From contig NZ_JAABNO010000005.1 in assembly GCF_009928445.1 (NCBI RefSeq), positions 62,001 through 126,000 on the forward strand: DNA of 64,000 bases, given 5' to 3'. A program made the translations under genes and the position numbers. Positions 1 to 9,625 of this stretch are shown piece after piece (the first letter of the stretch is position 1; every line of letters starts with the position of its first letter). The stretch is from Clostridium sp. C8-1-8. GTDB lineage: Bacteria; Bacillota; Clostridia; Clostridiales; Clostridiaceae. The notes below the pieces were generated by a model. The model did no database searches, had not been told where the DNA came from, and saw only the letters and a list, made by a program, of their open reading frames with translations.

Positions 1-24
1 TAATTTCTAGAAATTATAAAGCTT

Positions 25-72
25 ATTATTGGCTAAACCTAGAGATATCAAAGTCTTATGACAGCTTGTTAG
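25..72 (+). repeat. Dispersed repeat family 4, copy a
   Basis: Segment reading GGCTAAACCTAGAGATATCA followed by AAGTCTTATG and AGCTTGTTAG. Related copies lie at 19816-19870, 40405-40458 and, inverted, 2172-2228. All are intergenic. Seen by eye only; the boundaries are approximate. Confidence 0.5.
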
Positions 73-96
73 AAGATAGATTTAAAATAAAACCTA

Positions 97-187
97 CTAG
101 CTTATAGATTTTCCTTATATCCATTAGAAAAAGCTGATGCACAAAAAAGTCACTGAAGAAAGGATACTTCAGTGAACTTTTTATTAT
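97..187 (-). repeat. Dispersed repeat family 1, copy A (hairpin plus conserved tail), likely terminator of the DUF2207 gene
   Basis: On the minus strand the DUF2207 stop is followed after about 45 nt by a hairpin with arms TTCACTGAAG and CTTCAGTGA, then a T-run (139-180). Next comes the tail shared with five other copies: GCATCAGC, then TTTTTCTAATGGATAT and AAGGAAAATCT. The hairpin and T-run suggest it works as a Rho-independent terminator; the tail is unexplained. Confidence 0.65.
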
Positions 188-231
188 CGAATAGGTAATA
201 AATTCTTTGCTGTACTGGCTTTATAAAATTT

Positions 232-2028
232 CTAAAAAGCACCAGAGTCTCCGCCGCCAAAAGAGCCACCATCTCCTCCAGAGGTAAAACCGCCACCATC
301 TCCGAAGCCACCGCCGTCTCCAAAGCCACCAGAGTTATTGGAGCTATTATCTGTGGTATTTTCTCTTATTTGGACTTCAAAGTTATCGAAGAAATCGTAA
401 TAAATGAAGTTAAGGTAATGCATGTTATAGAATAAAGGATCTGAGGTCAGATAGTCTTCACTTATCATGTTAGGAGCAAAATCTATTACTTTATCTACTA
501 AGCCTAAAGCAAGGGCATAGGGTAAATATCTTTTCCATAACTCAAAGTCTAAACTATCTTTTGAAGCAGAACTCATGCTATTAACTAAAAACTTTTTAAA
601 AGCCAGCCACTTTAATTTTTCATTGTGATAGGTATTGGTTAATACCTCACGGTTTCTAATCTTTGTGTAAAAAGGCTTTGATGAGGCTTCTTCTTCTATT
701 AAGCTTACCCAGTTATCAAATAGATTTTTAAATTCTCTTGCTGTTTCACGATCATTGGTTTGTTCTTCAATATGTTTTAGTGAGATAGAATCTGAGTCTC
801 CATAGGAAGAAAGCCATTCGATTAGATGTCTTTCTTGCAAAGAACAACCGTCTAAAGCTTTGGTATTTATAGTGAAGACAAAATCTATCTCTTCAGTGTC
901 TTTGGAAATATGCTTTTTCTTCGTATAAGTGTTCTTAGTATATTTCAATACATTTCTTACGGATAAATCCATCAAGGTTGCTATTATATCTTTAATTTCA
1001 ATAGATTTATTTATAAGATAAGTAACTAAGGCTGGACTAAGGTCACTAGGTATTGAGTCATAATAATCAGAATTGAAAGGTGGCTCAGTATTTCTATATT
1101 GTTCTAATTCTTTTTCAAACTCGTTTCTTTCTTTTGCCTTGTAGGCTACTATTACAACTATAAATAAAACTACGCCTATAATAGCAAATATAGCGCTACT
1201 ATCTTCCTTTTTTAGTGCATTAGTATCTGGGGGATTGACTGAATTATTAATATTATTGTTGTTAGTATTACTACCGCTACTACTATTATTTTCAGTGTAA
1301 GCATTATTTTTTTGCTCATTATAAATTCTATCGTAGGCATCTTCATTTACTATCTTCTTAGCTGATTGAAGGTAGTCTGCTGGAAACAGTATACGGCAAC
1401 CAAAATATTCGCCAGCATTTAGCTTTGATACCTTGAATAAAAAAGTGTTGTCATCTATTTTGCTGGAATTGCCAGAAGCAGGTCCCATTCCCCAGTACTT
1501 TGCATCTTTCACATTACCTGATGGAAAATTTACTTTTAAAGAAAGATTATTCATATCCAAATTAGAAGAGTTTTCATAGAATGTTCCATACAACTCTCCA
1601 GCATCCTTATATTTAGTAGCAACACCAGGAAGGCTGTATTTAATGTTAAATTTCACAACTTTATTACTATTTTTAGAATGTATAGTTAGTTTCTTATTAG
1701 TGCCTTCAGTAACTATGGAGTAGCTACCATTTTCTTTGCTATCATTGTTTTTAAAGGTCACTTTATTGGACCCGTCTAAAATACTAACTTCAATATTGTC
1801 CACTCCAGAGGCTTCCTTAAAATTAATTTTTCTAGTTATACCGTTAAAATCTCCTTTAAAGTTATATTCATAGGTCTCTGAAACCGCAAGATCACCGGAA
1901 GTGTTTACAGTTGCGTCAATGTTTAGACTATCAATAGAAAAACTTCTTGTATCAGCAAAGGCATTTTGGACTGGTAGCAAAAATATAAAAAGTAAAAAGA
2001 CTGTTAGATATTTAAAGTATTTTTTCAT
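232..2028 (-). CDS. DUF2207-type predicted membrane protein with Gly-rich C-terminus
   Basis: The product has 598 residues. It starts with a signal peptide (Lys-rich start, hydrophobic core, ending near NAFA, residue 25). A DUF2207-like extracytoplasmic region follows to about residue 220, then a low-complexity Asn/Ser linker and one clear membrane helix at about 279-297. A cytoplasmic region comes next, and the last 30 residues are built of GGFGDGGG-type repeats, a hallmark of this family. The ribosome site AAGGAGA precedes the ATG. The function of DUF2207 proteins is unknown. The gene is divergent from the VWA/tubulin-like operon and shares its 330-bp upstream region, so a functional link is possible but unproven. 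A family 1 hairpin ends it. Confidence 0.85.
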   Translation of the reverse strand: MKKYFKYLTVFLLFIFLLPVQNAFADTRSFSIDSLNIDATVNTSGDLAVSETYEYNFKGDFNGITRKINFKEASGVDNIEVSILDGSNKVTFKNNDSKENGSYSIVTEGTNKKLTIHSKNSNKVVKFNIKYSLPGVATKYKDAGELYGTFYENSSNLDMNNLSLKVNFPSGNVKDAKYWGMGPASGNSSKIDDNTFLFKVSKLNAGEYFGCRILFPADYLQSAKKIVNEDAYDRIYNEQKNNAYTENNSSSGSNTNNNNINNSVNPPDTNALKKEDSSAIFAIIGVVLFIVVIVAYKAKERNEFEKELEQYRNTEPPFNSDYYDSIPSDLSPALVTYLINKSIEIKDIIATLMDLSVRNVLKYTKNTYTKKKHISKDTEEIDFVFTINTKALDGCSLQERHLIEWLSSYGDSDSISLKHIEEQTNDRETAREFKNLFDNWVSLIEEEASSKPFYTKIRNREVLTNTYHNEKLKWLAFKKFLVNSMSSASKDSLDFELWKRYLPYALALGLVDKVIDFAPNMISEDYLTSDPLFYNMHYLNFIYYDFFDNFEVQIRENTTDNSSNNSGGFGDGGGFGDGGGFTSGGDGGSFGGGDSGAF

Positions 2029-2066
2029 AATCTTCTCCTTATGGTAAATATACTTATATATTACAG

Positions 2067-2150
2067 TAAAAAATTCCCTAAAGCGAACTTTTTTAGAGAA
2101 TTTTTTTGCGCATCTGCCTTTCTGAATGTATATGAGGAAAATCTGGCAGG
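2067..2150 (+). repeat. Dispersed repeat family 1, copy B
   Basis: An imperfect hairpin (AAATTC, CTAAAG, loop, TTTAGAGAATTTTTT) is followed by the family tail GCATCTGCC, then TTTCTGAATGTATATGAG and GAAAATCTGGCAGG. CTGCC and GGCAG can pair around the tail. This copy lies between two divergent genes, so here it cannot be the 3' terminator of either. Confidence 0.6.
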
Positions 2151-2171
2151 CGAATATGATTTTTTTTACTG

Positions 2172-2228
2172 GTTACCCTAAATAGCTGCTCTAAACCCTT
2201 AATATTGTTAGGTTTAGATAGCAAGAAA
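2172..2228 (-). repeat. Dispersed repeat family 4, copy b (inverted)
   Basis: Read on the minus strand it gives TTGCTATCTAAACCTAACAA then TATTAAGGGTTTAGAGCAGC, matching copies at 25-72, 19816-19870 and 40405-40458. It lies in the shared upstream region of the DUF2207 gene and the VWA operon. Confidence 0.45.
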
Positions 2229-2361
2229 AGTTATACCTTTCTATACAGTAAAAATATTACATAGACAACATATATAGGTGATTCTCTTCTTAGCTTTAGT
2301 TCTAATATAAGGAAATCTTAAATAGTATATTAAGGTATATCTATTCGGGAGGGAGAGAAAG

Positions 2362-4665
2362 TTGAGAGAAAGTAAAAGAAGGAAACTACATATTATAGCC
2401 TTACTTGTAGCTTTTGCATTGGCTATCTGTAACGCTGGCATAGTTAATAAAATAAAAATTGCTAAAGCTGTAGAACAAGTTCAAGAAAAGAATCTAATCA
2501 TTCTAATAGATAAATCAGCAAGCATGCAGCAAACTGACCCCTTTAGATTGTCTTTAGTAGCAGGCTCTATGCTTATGGATACATTAAATGAAAAAGTAAA
2601 CGTAAATGTAATAGGCTTTGGAGAAAATCTAGCCTATGCAAAAAAGCTTAATGAAAAACCTACAAGAGAAAGTTTGAAAGGTTTCTTACAGTCCATAAAG
2701 TTTCAAGATAGAGGCACAGATCTTAAGGAAGGACTAAAGGAAGCTATAACTCAGTTAGACGGAGTATCTGGAGATAAATCCATTGTTGTGCTATCTGACG
2801 GAAAAGAAGACCCAGTAGCTGGACTTACAGCAGAACATATAAGTGAGCTTAATGACTTAGTGAAAAAAGCTTATTCCTCAAAAATTAAGATTAATACCAT
2901 TGGTCTTTCTAAGGATGTGGACCAGAACAGATTGAACTCCATAGCCTTTAACACGAATGGAGATTTCTTATACTGTGAAAATCCAGCTGAGCTATTCAAT
3001 GCCTTTAGTAAAATGCTTGGAGATATGGATGGCTTTTATACCATAGCTAACTATAATACAGAGAATAAGAAAAGTCAGGAAATCAAATTAAGTTCCATGA
3101 TAGATGAAGTTGTCATAAAGGTAGCTTCTTGTGAAAATAAATCACCTTTAGTTAGTGTTACTTCAAATGGTGAAGAGATTCCATCTGACAAGAGTGATGA
3201 GACTTATAAGATATATAAAATAAAAAAGGATAGTGATAAAACTTTAAAGATAGATAGTAAAGATACTTCAAAAAACTCAGTGATCGTTCAGATAAAGAGT
3301 AAAGCAGCTATAAACATAAATGCTACTCAAACCACTTTAAATATACCTAAAGGGATTCCTTTAAACTTTGATATAACCGTAGATAGTGATAAAAAACTAG
3401 ATGGTATTTACCTACAGAAGAAGGAACAAGACAGTATAGAGAATATTAACAATAAAGTAGGTGAGGTTTTTAAATATCAATTTAATAAGGACAAGCCAGG
3501 ACAATATCCAATTACTCTAATAGCTACAGATGGCAATGGGGGTATCGTAGGGGTTAAGGAGCTAGTAATATACGTAAATGATTATCCTCCCTTTTACTAT
3601 GAACCAGCATTAGCAAAAGATATAAAGCTAGGGGATAAGCTGAAGATTCAGCTAAAGCCTAAAGATAATACCAAAGTAGCCACCTTAGGTGGAACTGTGG
3701 TTATTGATGATGGTACAGAGAAAAAAGAATATCCCTTAAAGCTTGAAAATGGAATTCTTTCAAATGAAATTGAACTTAATAAAAAGGGCACAGTAAAGCT
3801 TACTACTTGCATTAATGGAGTGGTCAACAATGAAAGCTTCAGCTATTATCTCCCTTATGAAAATGTGAATGTGATAGATAAACCACTTATAGAAATCAGT
3901 AAAGTTACTGCGGCAAAGAGAAACTATAAACTAGGACAACCCATAAGTCTAGATATAAAACTAAATAAAGTTATATTATATGATAAAGAAAAAGTAGAAG
4001 TTTTAGATGAAGACAAACATAAAATAGGTGATTTTGAGGTAACACCTAATGGCTCCAAAGAAATCTCAGTTTCTATAACTCCTCTAAAAAACACAAGAAA
4101 TATGAAGATTTATTTCAAAACAGATAAAGAGGTTGGAGTTACAGATAATTTCAATACAGGGTTAATAGTGCTGTCTGGAGCTTTATATTATCTTAACTTA
4201 TTTAAGCTTCCATTAATAATTATAATTACCTTAGTTTTGATTTGCCTAGCATTATATATTATAGGAAGAAACTCCTATAATAAAAATATTCAGGAATATA
4301 GCGTTGCTAAAGAAATAGATTGTAGTGTTGGAGCTAAGTCAATTTCAATTAATCTTTCGATTAATTTACAGCAGAATACAATGTATTTGAATTATAATAA
4401 CAGGCTTAGGAGTTTCAGTTTAGATGATGTAGATGAAGGTTCCATAGGTTATTTCATTCTTGAATTAGAGGACAAACCTGAATTCTTACTAGGCTTAGAG
4501 TATCTAGTTAAAAAGGAGGCTATCTTCAAATTTAATTACTGTGGCACAGAACCTCAAGAAATTCTATATAACGAGGAGGAGATTGGTAGTGAAATAGCTT
4601 ATACCTCAGGTGTAGAAATTTCATTAAGTATTAAAAAAGAAAAGCTTAGAGTTAGTTTTATGTAA
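2362..4665 (+). CDS. VWA-domain membrane protein, first gene of tubulin-like operon
   Basis: The product has 767 residues and a TTG start with the purine-rich site GGGAGGGAGAG just upstream. A hydrophobic segment at about 10-28 is a signal anchor. A von Willebrand A domain spans about 43-220, with the MIDAS motif DKSAS at 50-54 and a later LSDGKED motif. Beta-rich, Ig-like sequence follows. A second membrane helix lies at about 615-636, and a roughly 130-residue tail follows it. The likely topology places the VWA domain outside and the tail in the cytoplasm, so the protein could link an external ligand to the cytoplasmic tubulin-like partner. VWA domains bind protein ligands through a divalent metal; the partner here is unknown. 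Only about 26 nt separate it from the next gene. Confidence 0.85.
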   Translation: MRESKRRKLHIIALLVAFALAICNAGIVNKIKIAKAVEQVQEKNLIILIDKSASMQQTDPFRLSLVAGSMLMDTLNEKVNVNVIGFGENLAYAKKLNEKPTRESLKGFLQSIKFQDRGTDLKEGLKEAITQLDGVSGDKSIVVLSDGKEDPVAGLTAEHISELNDLVKKAYSSKIKINTIGLSKDVDQNRLNSIAFNTNGDFLYCENPAELFNAFSKMLGDMDGFYTIANYNTENKKSQEIKLSSMIDEVVIKVASCENKSPLVSVTSNGEEIPSDKSDETYKIYKIKKDSDKTLKIDSKDTSKNSVIVQIKSKAAININATQTTLNIPKGIPLNFDITVDSDKKLDGIYLQKKEQDSIENINNKVGEVFKYQFNKDKPGQYPITLIATDGNGGIVGVKELVIYVNDYPPFYYEPALAKDIKLGDKLKIQLKPKDNTKVATLGGTVVIDDGTEKKEYPLKLENGILSNEIELNKKGTVKLTTCINGVVNNESFSYYLPYENVNVIDKPLIEISKVTAAKRNYKLGQPISLDIKLNKVILYDKEKVEVLDEDKHKIGDFEVTPNGSKEISVSITPLKNTRNMKIYFKTDKEVGVTDNFNTGLIVLSGALYYLNLFKLPLIIIITLVLICLALYIIGRNSYNKNIQEYSVAKEIDCSVGAKSISINLSINLQQNTMYLNYNNRLRSFSLDDVDEGSIGYFILELEDKPEFLLGLEYLVKKEAIFKFNYCGTEPQEILYNEEEIGSEIAYTSGVEISLSIKKEKLRVSFM

Positions 4666-4691
4666 AATTTATTATATTGTGGAGGTTAAGT

Positions 4692-7472
4692 ATGTATAAT
4701 ATGGAAGTTCCAAAAGATATTATGCCCACACTGGTTATTGGGCTAGGAGGTACAGGCTTTCAGGTTATTAAAAGGCTTAAAAAGCTATTTGATAAAAGGT
4801 ACAACACTAAAAAGCTGCCTATAAGGTATTTGATTATTGATACGGACTTAAAATCCTTTTTGGATGATGACATAGATAATAATGAAAAATGTCAATTAAG
4901 ATTTGGAGAGGGGGTAAAGACCACCTTAGATTGGGCTTATAGCAACCCTTACTTTAATTGGCTTCCTAAAAATCCACCAATAACCCCTGATTTCTTCACA
5001 TCAACAGATCAGGGAGCAGGACTTATGAGACCTATTGGAAGATTATATTTAGCTAAGAATGCACAACTGGTTTACGATACTTTAAATACTGCTAAAAATG
5101 ACCTGGTTGACCTGCACAAGGTACTAACAGATGTTGGAGAAGCTTATCTGGAGAATATAGACAGGCATAAAGTATATGTAGTTGGCTCTTTGGCTGGCGG
5201 AACAGGCTGTGGTACTTTTTTAGATGTAGCGGTTATGCTATCAAAGGTATTTAATAGAGATAACACAAACATAATTGGATTATTTACTTTAGAAAGCTGT
5301 TACGATGATAAACTATCCTCTGACTTGGATGCTCAAAACAGAAGTAAGGCAAATTGCTATGCTGCTTTAAAGGAATTGGAGTTCTTTATGTCTTCAATAA
5401 CCAATCCAGATGATGAAAAATACTCCTTTAATTATAATAATATCGGTGAGATAAAGCTTGAAAAGAAGATCTTTGATATTTGCTACTTACTTGAAAATAA
5501 GAATGAAATGGGTGGAGTGTTAACAAACATTGAAGATATCTATGATTTATGTTCTCTTCAGCTTTTCCAAGAGGTAGGTACAAGGCTAGGATCTCAACTA
5601 AGAGCTGACTATGCTAATTTTATATGTAAGGATAAGGATCCAGTATTAAAAAGAGATAGACACTTTAGTACTTTTTCCTCTTCGTCAATGGAAGTACCGG
5701 TGGAGAATCTTAGAAGATATTGTGCTTATAGACTTACTTCAGAGATATTATCCAAAATAAACAATTCTAATGAGGAGGATAACACTATAGAAGCTGCTAA
5801 AGCTTTAGCAGAAGATATCAATGAAGCTTTAGAAATTACAGACAGGCTTAAGGACTTTAGAGGAAGTAATAGATATAGTGGAAAGAAATATAGTGAGTTT
5901 ATAGGGAAAAAAGCAAATCTAAAAAAAGCTGAGAATATCTGTGATGAAAGATATCTTCAATGGAAAAGTGATCTGGAGGAAAATAAAGAGCAAGTAAGCA
6001 AGCTTATCAAGTCCTTTATAAATGAAAAAGCTATAGAATATGGACTTAACAATTTAAATAAAATTCTTATGGAACTAAAGGCGAGCCTTGTTAGTGATTA
6101 TGAAAACTATGCAGATTATAATGGTAAAAGTACCATTGATAGGGCAAATATTGAAAACTCTATGGACAATATAAAAGATAAAAAAGTTAAAAGTGGTAAG
6201 AGAGATGTAGATGGTAAATTAATCTCTGACTTCAACAAGTTTATTGATCAGAAGTTTGGTGAGCTAGCATATAGAATTCATAAGAAAAAATATGATATGA
6301 CAGAAGAAATTATAGATGATTGCAGAGCAAATATTAATGCAGTAATTGGTGATATAAACGCCTCTATTACTCAGGTTAATAATAGATTGAACAAAATTAA
6401 CTATCAAGCAAATAAAAAGTATGGTGGCAATATTATTTCAAGAGAGATGATAACTAGGGAGTTCTATGAACATTATTATAACGAGAACTTTGGAAAAAAC
6501 CTTACAGAAAAGGTTGCAGCAATGTTTAAGGAAGTAAGCATCATTTCGGTTATAAGAGAAGGAAAGGAAAGACTATTAGCTATCTGTGAAAAAGAATTTG
6601 ATAAGATTGATTCTAAAATCAACATAATGGAGATCTTAGAGCAAAATGCTAAGAATATGGACATGAGCATAAATGATTACGTTAAAGAACAACTAGAGAT
6701 AACCTCTAAACTATCTAAACCCTTTTGGTCTGCAGTGAAGAATCCAGAGGTTTCTTGGACAGAATGTTATTATATTGGAGCAATTAAGGATGAGAATATT
6801 ACTAATGGCTTTACAATAAAACCACAGGAGCCTATTGATAATTGGATAAGAAGTCAAACAGGGGAGAGATCCAGACAAGCAAGGTATGTGGAAACTACAA
6901 ATCCATATGCTATTGATGTAATTCACATAACCATGGGTGCCTGTGCAGCATATCTTCCTGATATAAAAAACTACAAACAGTTCTATCTGAGGTTGCTTTC
7001 CTCTAAGGCCTATCCACTACATCTGGATGAGGCATATGTTGGACTTAGTGATTTGGATTTAGACACTGAAAAGCTTATGGAAGACTATTATTTGTCTCTT
7101 GCATATGGCGTGATAATAAATGTTGATGGCGATTTTGTGAAGAACCTTAGATATGATGAGGGGTACAAATATATATATACTTCACCATACTGTATAGAGT
7201 TTGAGGAGAGTAAAGAGCTATGTGAGGGCTTCCCTGAAAATAAGGCAACAATAGATAAAAAATTGATTTTGGGTACTTCTCAAGAAGAGGTGCTTAAAAG
7301 ATTAGCAGATGATAAGCAATTGGTTAAATTAATCCGTGATTTCATAGCAGCTATAGAAAAGAGTTTCAAAAAGGAACAGTTGAAAGAGCATATGATAAAA
7401 TTTGTTTCAGATGAAGTGAATGAGAAAGATTTTATTGCGTATGAGAAAATTAAGTATAAAACATCAGTATAA
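4692..7472 (+). CDS. Tubulin/FtsZ-superfamily protein, Tubulin_2 type
   Basis: The start is set at the ATG at 4692 because GGAGG lies 6 nt before it; a TTG at 4677 overlaps that ribosome site. The product has 926 residues. Near the N-terminus are a nucleotide-binding loop IGLGGTG (16-22), an acidic DTD motif (50-52) and the tubulin signature GGTGCGTF (169-176). Tubulin and FtsZ carry GGGTGSG at this place. The remaining roughly 700 residues are mostly long charged helices, with a conserved-looking C-terminal segment around residues 740-800. Tubulin_2 proteins are much larger than FtsZ and poorly characterised. GTP binding is inferred from the motifs. There is no signal peptide, so the protein is cytoplasmic. 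It is the core gene of the cluster. Confidence 0.85.
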   Translation: MYNMEVPKDIMPTLVIGLGGTGFQVIKRLKKLFDKRYNTKKLPIRYLIIDTDLKSFLDDDIDNNEKCQLRFGEGVKTTLDWAYSNPYFNWLPKNPPITPDFFTSTDQGAGLMRPIGRLYLAKNAQLVYDTLNTAKNDLVDLHKVLTDVGEAYLENIDRHKVYVVGSLAGGTGCGTFLDVAVMLSKVFNRDNTNIIGLFTLESCYDDKLSSDLDAQNRSKANCYAALKELEFFMSSITNPDDEKYSFNYNNIGEIKLEKKIFDICYLLENKNEMGGVLTNIEDIYDLCSLQLFQEVGTRLGSQLRADYANFICKDKDPVLKRDRHFSTFSSSSMEVPVENLRRYCAYRLTSEILSKINNSNEEDNTIEAAKALAEDINEALEITDRLKDFRGSNRYSGKKYSEFIGKKANLKKAENICDERYLQWKSDLEENKEQVSKLIKSFINEKAIEYGLNNLNKILMELKASLVSDYENYADYNGKSTIDRANIENSMDNIKDKKVKSGKRDVDGKLISDFNKFIDQKFGELAYRIHKKKYDMTEEIIDDCRANINAVIGDINASITQVNNRLNKINYQANKKYGGNIISREMITREFYEHYYNENFGKNLTEKVAAMFKEVSIISVIREGKERLLAICEKEFDKIDSKINIMEILEQNAKNMDMSINDYVKEQLEITSKLSKPFWSAVKNPEVSWTECYYIGAIKDENITNGFTIKPQEPIDNWIRSQTGERSRQARYVETTNPYAIDVIHITMGACAAYLPDIKNYKQFYLRLLSSKAYPLHLDEAYVGLSDLDLDTEKLMEDYYLSLAYGVIINVDGDFVKNLRYDEGYKYIYTSPYCIEFEESKELCEGFPENKATIDKKLILGTSQEEVLKRLADDKQLVKLIRDFIAAIEKSFKKEQLKEHMIKFVSDEVNEKDFIAYEKIKYKTSV

Positions 7473-7486
7473 CAGAGGTGTTTTAA

Positions 7487-9625
7487 ATGAATGAAGTATT
7501 TAATCCTTCATTAGTAATTTCCATAGGGCCTTCTGGGAAAAAGGCCCTTGATTTTTTAAATAGTATGCTCTTAGAACTGCCAAAACATTTTTTGAACCTA
7601 ATAGAAGGTTTCGCTATAGATAACTTGGAGGAGCTAGAAAAAAAGCTTCAGTACACCATTGACAATAAGCTGTTGTCAGCTTCCAATCTTAATAAGCTTG
7701 TGGATCTAGGCTATAAGGTTAGAAATGAAAATGTGGAAGAAGTCAAAATAGATATTTATTTACTTTGGGATATGTATAGTTCTGAAATATCAGCCAGTGA
7801 CCTTGTTGACACAATTTATGCTTTAAATTACGGTAATGTAGATAAGCACCAAAATTCAGGGGTGCTATTATATATAATACCAATAGTTGATAAGGAGTGG
7901 CTCTATGAGGATGAAGAAAGACTTCAAGGTGTATATGAGTTAGCTAAAGTCTTTAAATTCATTACAAAACAAGAAAATATGATTAAAATTGATTCAAAGA
8001 TTTATCTTCTCCACAGTATTTCAAAGGATGGTACTAGAATTTCAAAAGAGGAGCTAGAATATGTAAGCTCTCACTTGATATATTATAATATAATTCCTTC
8101 AAAACAGCCGCCACTTGCATACTTTAATCAAAGGATAATGATGCATGAGAGCGACTTCAAGGTTGGTACCATTGGTATATCAGCTTTAGCTGTTAGAAAG
8201 GACAAGCTTCTTAGGGAATTTTCACAGTATCTTACCTGTGATTTACTTGAACATATAATAAATTTTGAAAAGAAAATAAATTATAGTTCTTATGATAGTT
8301 TTAGAAAGCTTAAGAGTAGCGCACATATTAAGGAACTTAAAAATGAAGTGCCACTAATTGATGGAGATGAACCTACCTTAAAGTTTAATGAGGAGTTAAA
8401 AGTTAATTTAACAGAAGACATTTGGGAATACCCTCATATAATGAAGAACTGGGAAGGCATATTTGAACAAAACTATCTTGGAGAAATAAAGAGAAAAATA
8501 GATGAGAACTCTAAAGGCATTATAAGCAAGGCTAAAAATTCAATTAACAGTGAGTTAAAGGAATTAACCTTAAAGTATGGACTAAAGCAAGGACAGAATT
8601 TCTTACTTAATCTATTGAAAACTATAAACAATCAATCAGCAGGTCATGGAACAAAAGATCCTAAGGATATAAGTTATCTAAATGAAGAATTAAAGAAAAA
8701 GGTAAATAACTATCCTAATTATATAGGGTTTATAGTGAAGATAGTTATACTCATAACTTTTTTGATTTATTCATCTTATAGTTTGCTCTTTCCTCACATG
8801 AGTAACTTACTTCGAATAATTTATATTTTATTGTTAATAAGCTTAATAGTTTCTTTAACTTTACTAGACTACAAGTATAAGGTTAAGAATTTCAAGGCTT
8901 TTATTAAAACTTATATAGATGAGTTTTATAAAAATGCTGGTATCTTAGTTAAACAGTATATGGAAAGAAAGTTAGCAGAGGTCCAACAAGCAATTATAGA
9001 TCTAATTGAGGAAAAGCTTAAAGAAGTAGCAGAAGGAATTGAAAACTGCGAAAATCTAAGATTAGAGGTTGAAGCTATAACAAAAGAAAGTGAGGACTAT
9101 GAAGCAAATCTCATTACTAACTTGTTAAGCTTTGAAGATAGAAAAAGATTCTATGAGCTGCAAAGTAAGGACATAAGTAGTATATACTTGGGCTTTTCGG
9201 CTCAGCTTTCAGACTATACTGAGTTTCGTTATGAAGCAATAAAGAAAATCTTAGAAGCATATGCAAGAGAGGTGGCTAATAGTTATATATCCATAGACTT
9301 TTTTGAATTTTTAAAGTTTAAATATGGTGAAGATCTGAAGGACGAAATTTCTAGTTGGATAGATAAGGGAGTAGTTAAGTCTAAAGAATTACTACAATAT
9401 AATAATACTAGAGATCTAGAACTTCATAGGATGTTTTTAGCCACAAAAGAGTTTAAAGAAGCTACCAAAGAAATAATAAGCAAAAAGTTAAATGGCTATG
9501 AGATATCAAGCGTTGATGGAGCGGATATTTTCACCAACAGTATTTCCATAATCAAGCTGACCTTAGGAGTGGAACTTAGCAGCATTACTCCTTTTATGAA
9601 TATAAAGGAGGGTGAATATATATGA
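7487..9625 (+). CDS. Membrane-anchored degenerate tubulin-like paralogue (inferred)
   Basis: The product has 712 residues. The AGAGGTG site precedes the ATG, 14 nt after the previous stop. The N-terminus PSLVISIGPSGKKALDFL lines up with PTLVIGLGGTGFQVIKRL of the upstream tubulin-like protein, but the glycine loop is altered and no GGTGxG signature is seen. A second parallel is the segment KVGTIGISALAV followed by a helix, at the place of FSTFSSSSMEVPVENLRRYC upstream. Two adjacent membrane helices lie at about 410-432 and 438-462, followed by coiled-coil-like charged helices. I infer a non-hydrolysing, membrane-bound partner of the tubulin-like protein. Without an alignment this remains moderate; otherwise it is a hypothetical membrane protein. 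Confidence 0.6.
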   Translation: MNEVFNPSLVISIGPSGKKALDFLNSMLLELPKHFLNLIEGFAIDNLEELEKKLQYTIDNKLLSASNLNKLVDLGYKVRNENVEEVKIDIYLLWDMYSSEISASDLVDTIYALNYGNVDKHQNSGVLLYIIPIVDKEWLYEDEERLQGVYELAKVFKFITKQENMIKIDSKIYLLHSISKDGTRISKEELEYVSSHLIYYNIIPSKQPPLAYFNQRIMMHESDFKVGTIGISALAVRKDKLLREFSQYLTCDLLEHIINFEKKINYSSYDSFRKLKSSAHIKELKNEVPLIDGDEPTLKFNEELKVNLTEDIWEYPHIMKNWEGIFEQNYLGEIKRKIDENSKGIISKAKNSINSELKELTLKYGLKQGQNFLLNLLKTINNQSAGHGTKDPKDISYLNEELKKKVNNYPNYIGFIVKIVILITFLIYSSYSLLFPHMSNLLRIIYILLLISLIVSLTLLDYKYKVKNFKAFIKTYIDEFYKNAGILVKQYMERKLAEVQQAIIDLIEEKLKEVAEGIENCENLRLEVEAITKESEDYEANLITNLLSFEDRKRFYELQSKDISSIYLGFSAQLSDYTEFRYEAIKKILEAYAREVANSYISIDFFEFLKFKYGEDLKDEISSWIDKGVVKSKELLQYNNTRDLELHRMFLATKEFKEATKEIISKKLNGYEISSVDGADIFTNSISIIKLTLGVELSSITPFMNIKEGEYI

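Noticed and set aside
2241-2441. 66-codon minus-strand ORF across the VWA start
   Set aside because: No ribosome site, overlaps the VWA start codon and shows no recognisable composition.
4677-4691. TTG start for the tubulin-like gene
   Set aside because: The GGAGG ribosome site lies inside these codons and points to the ATG at 4692.
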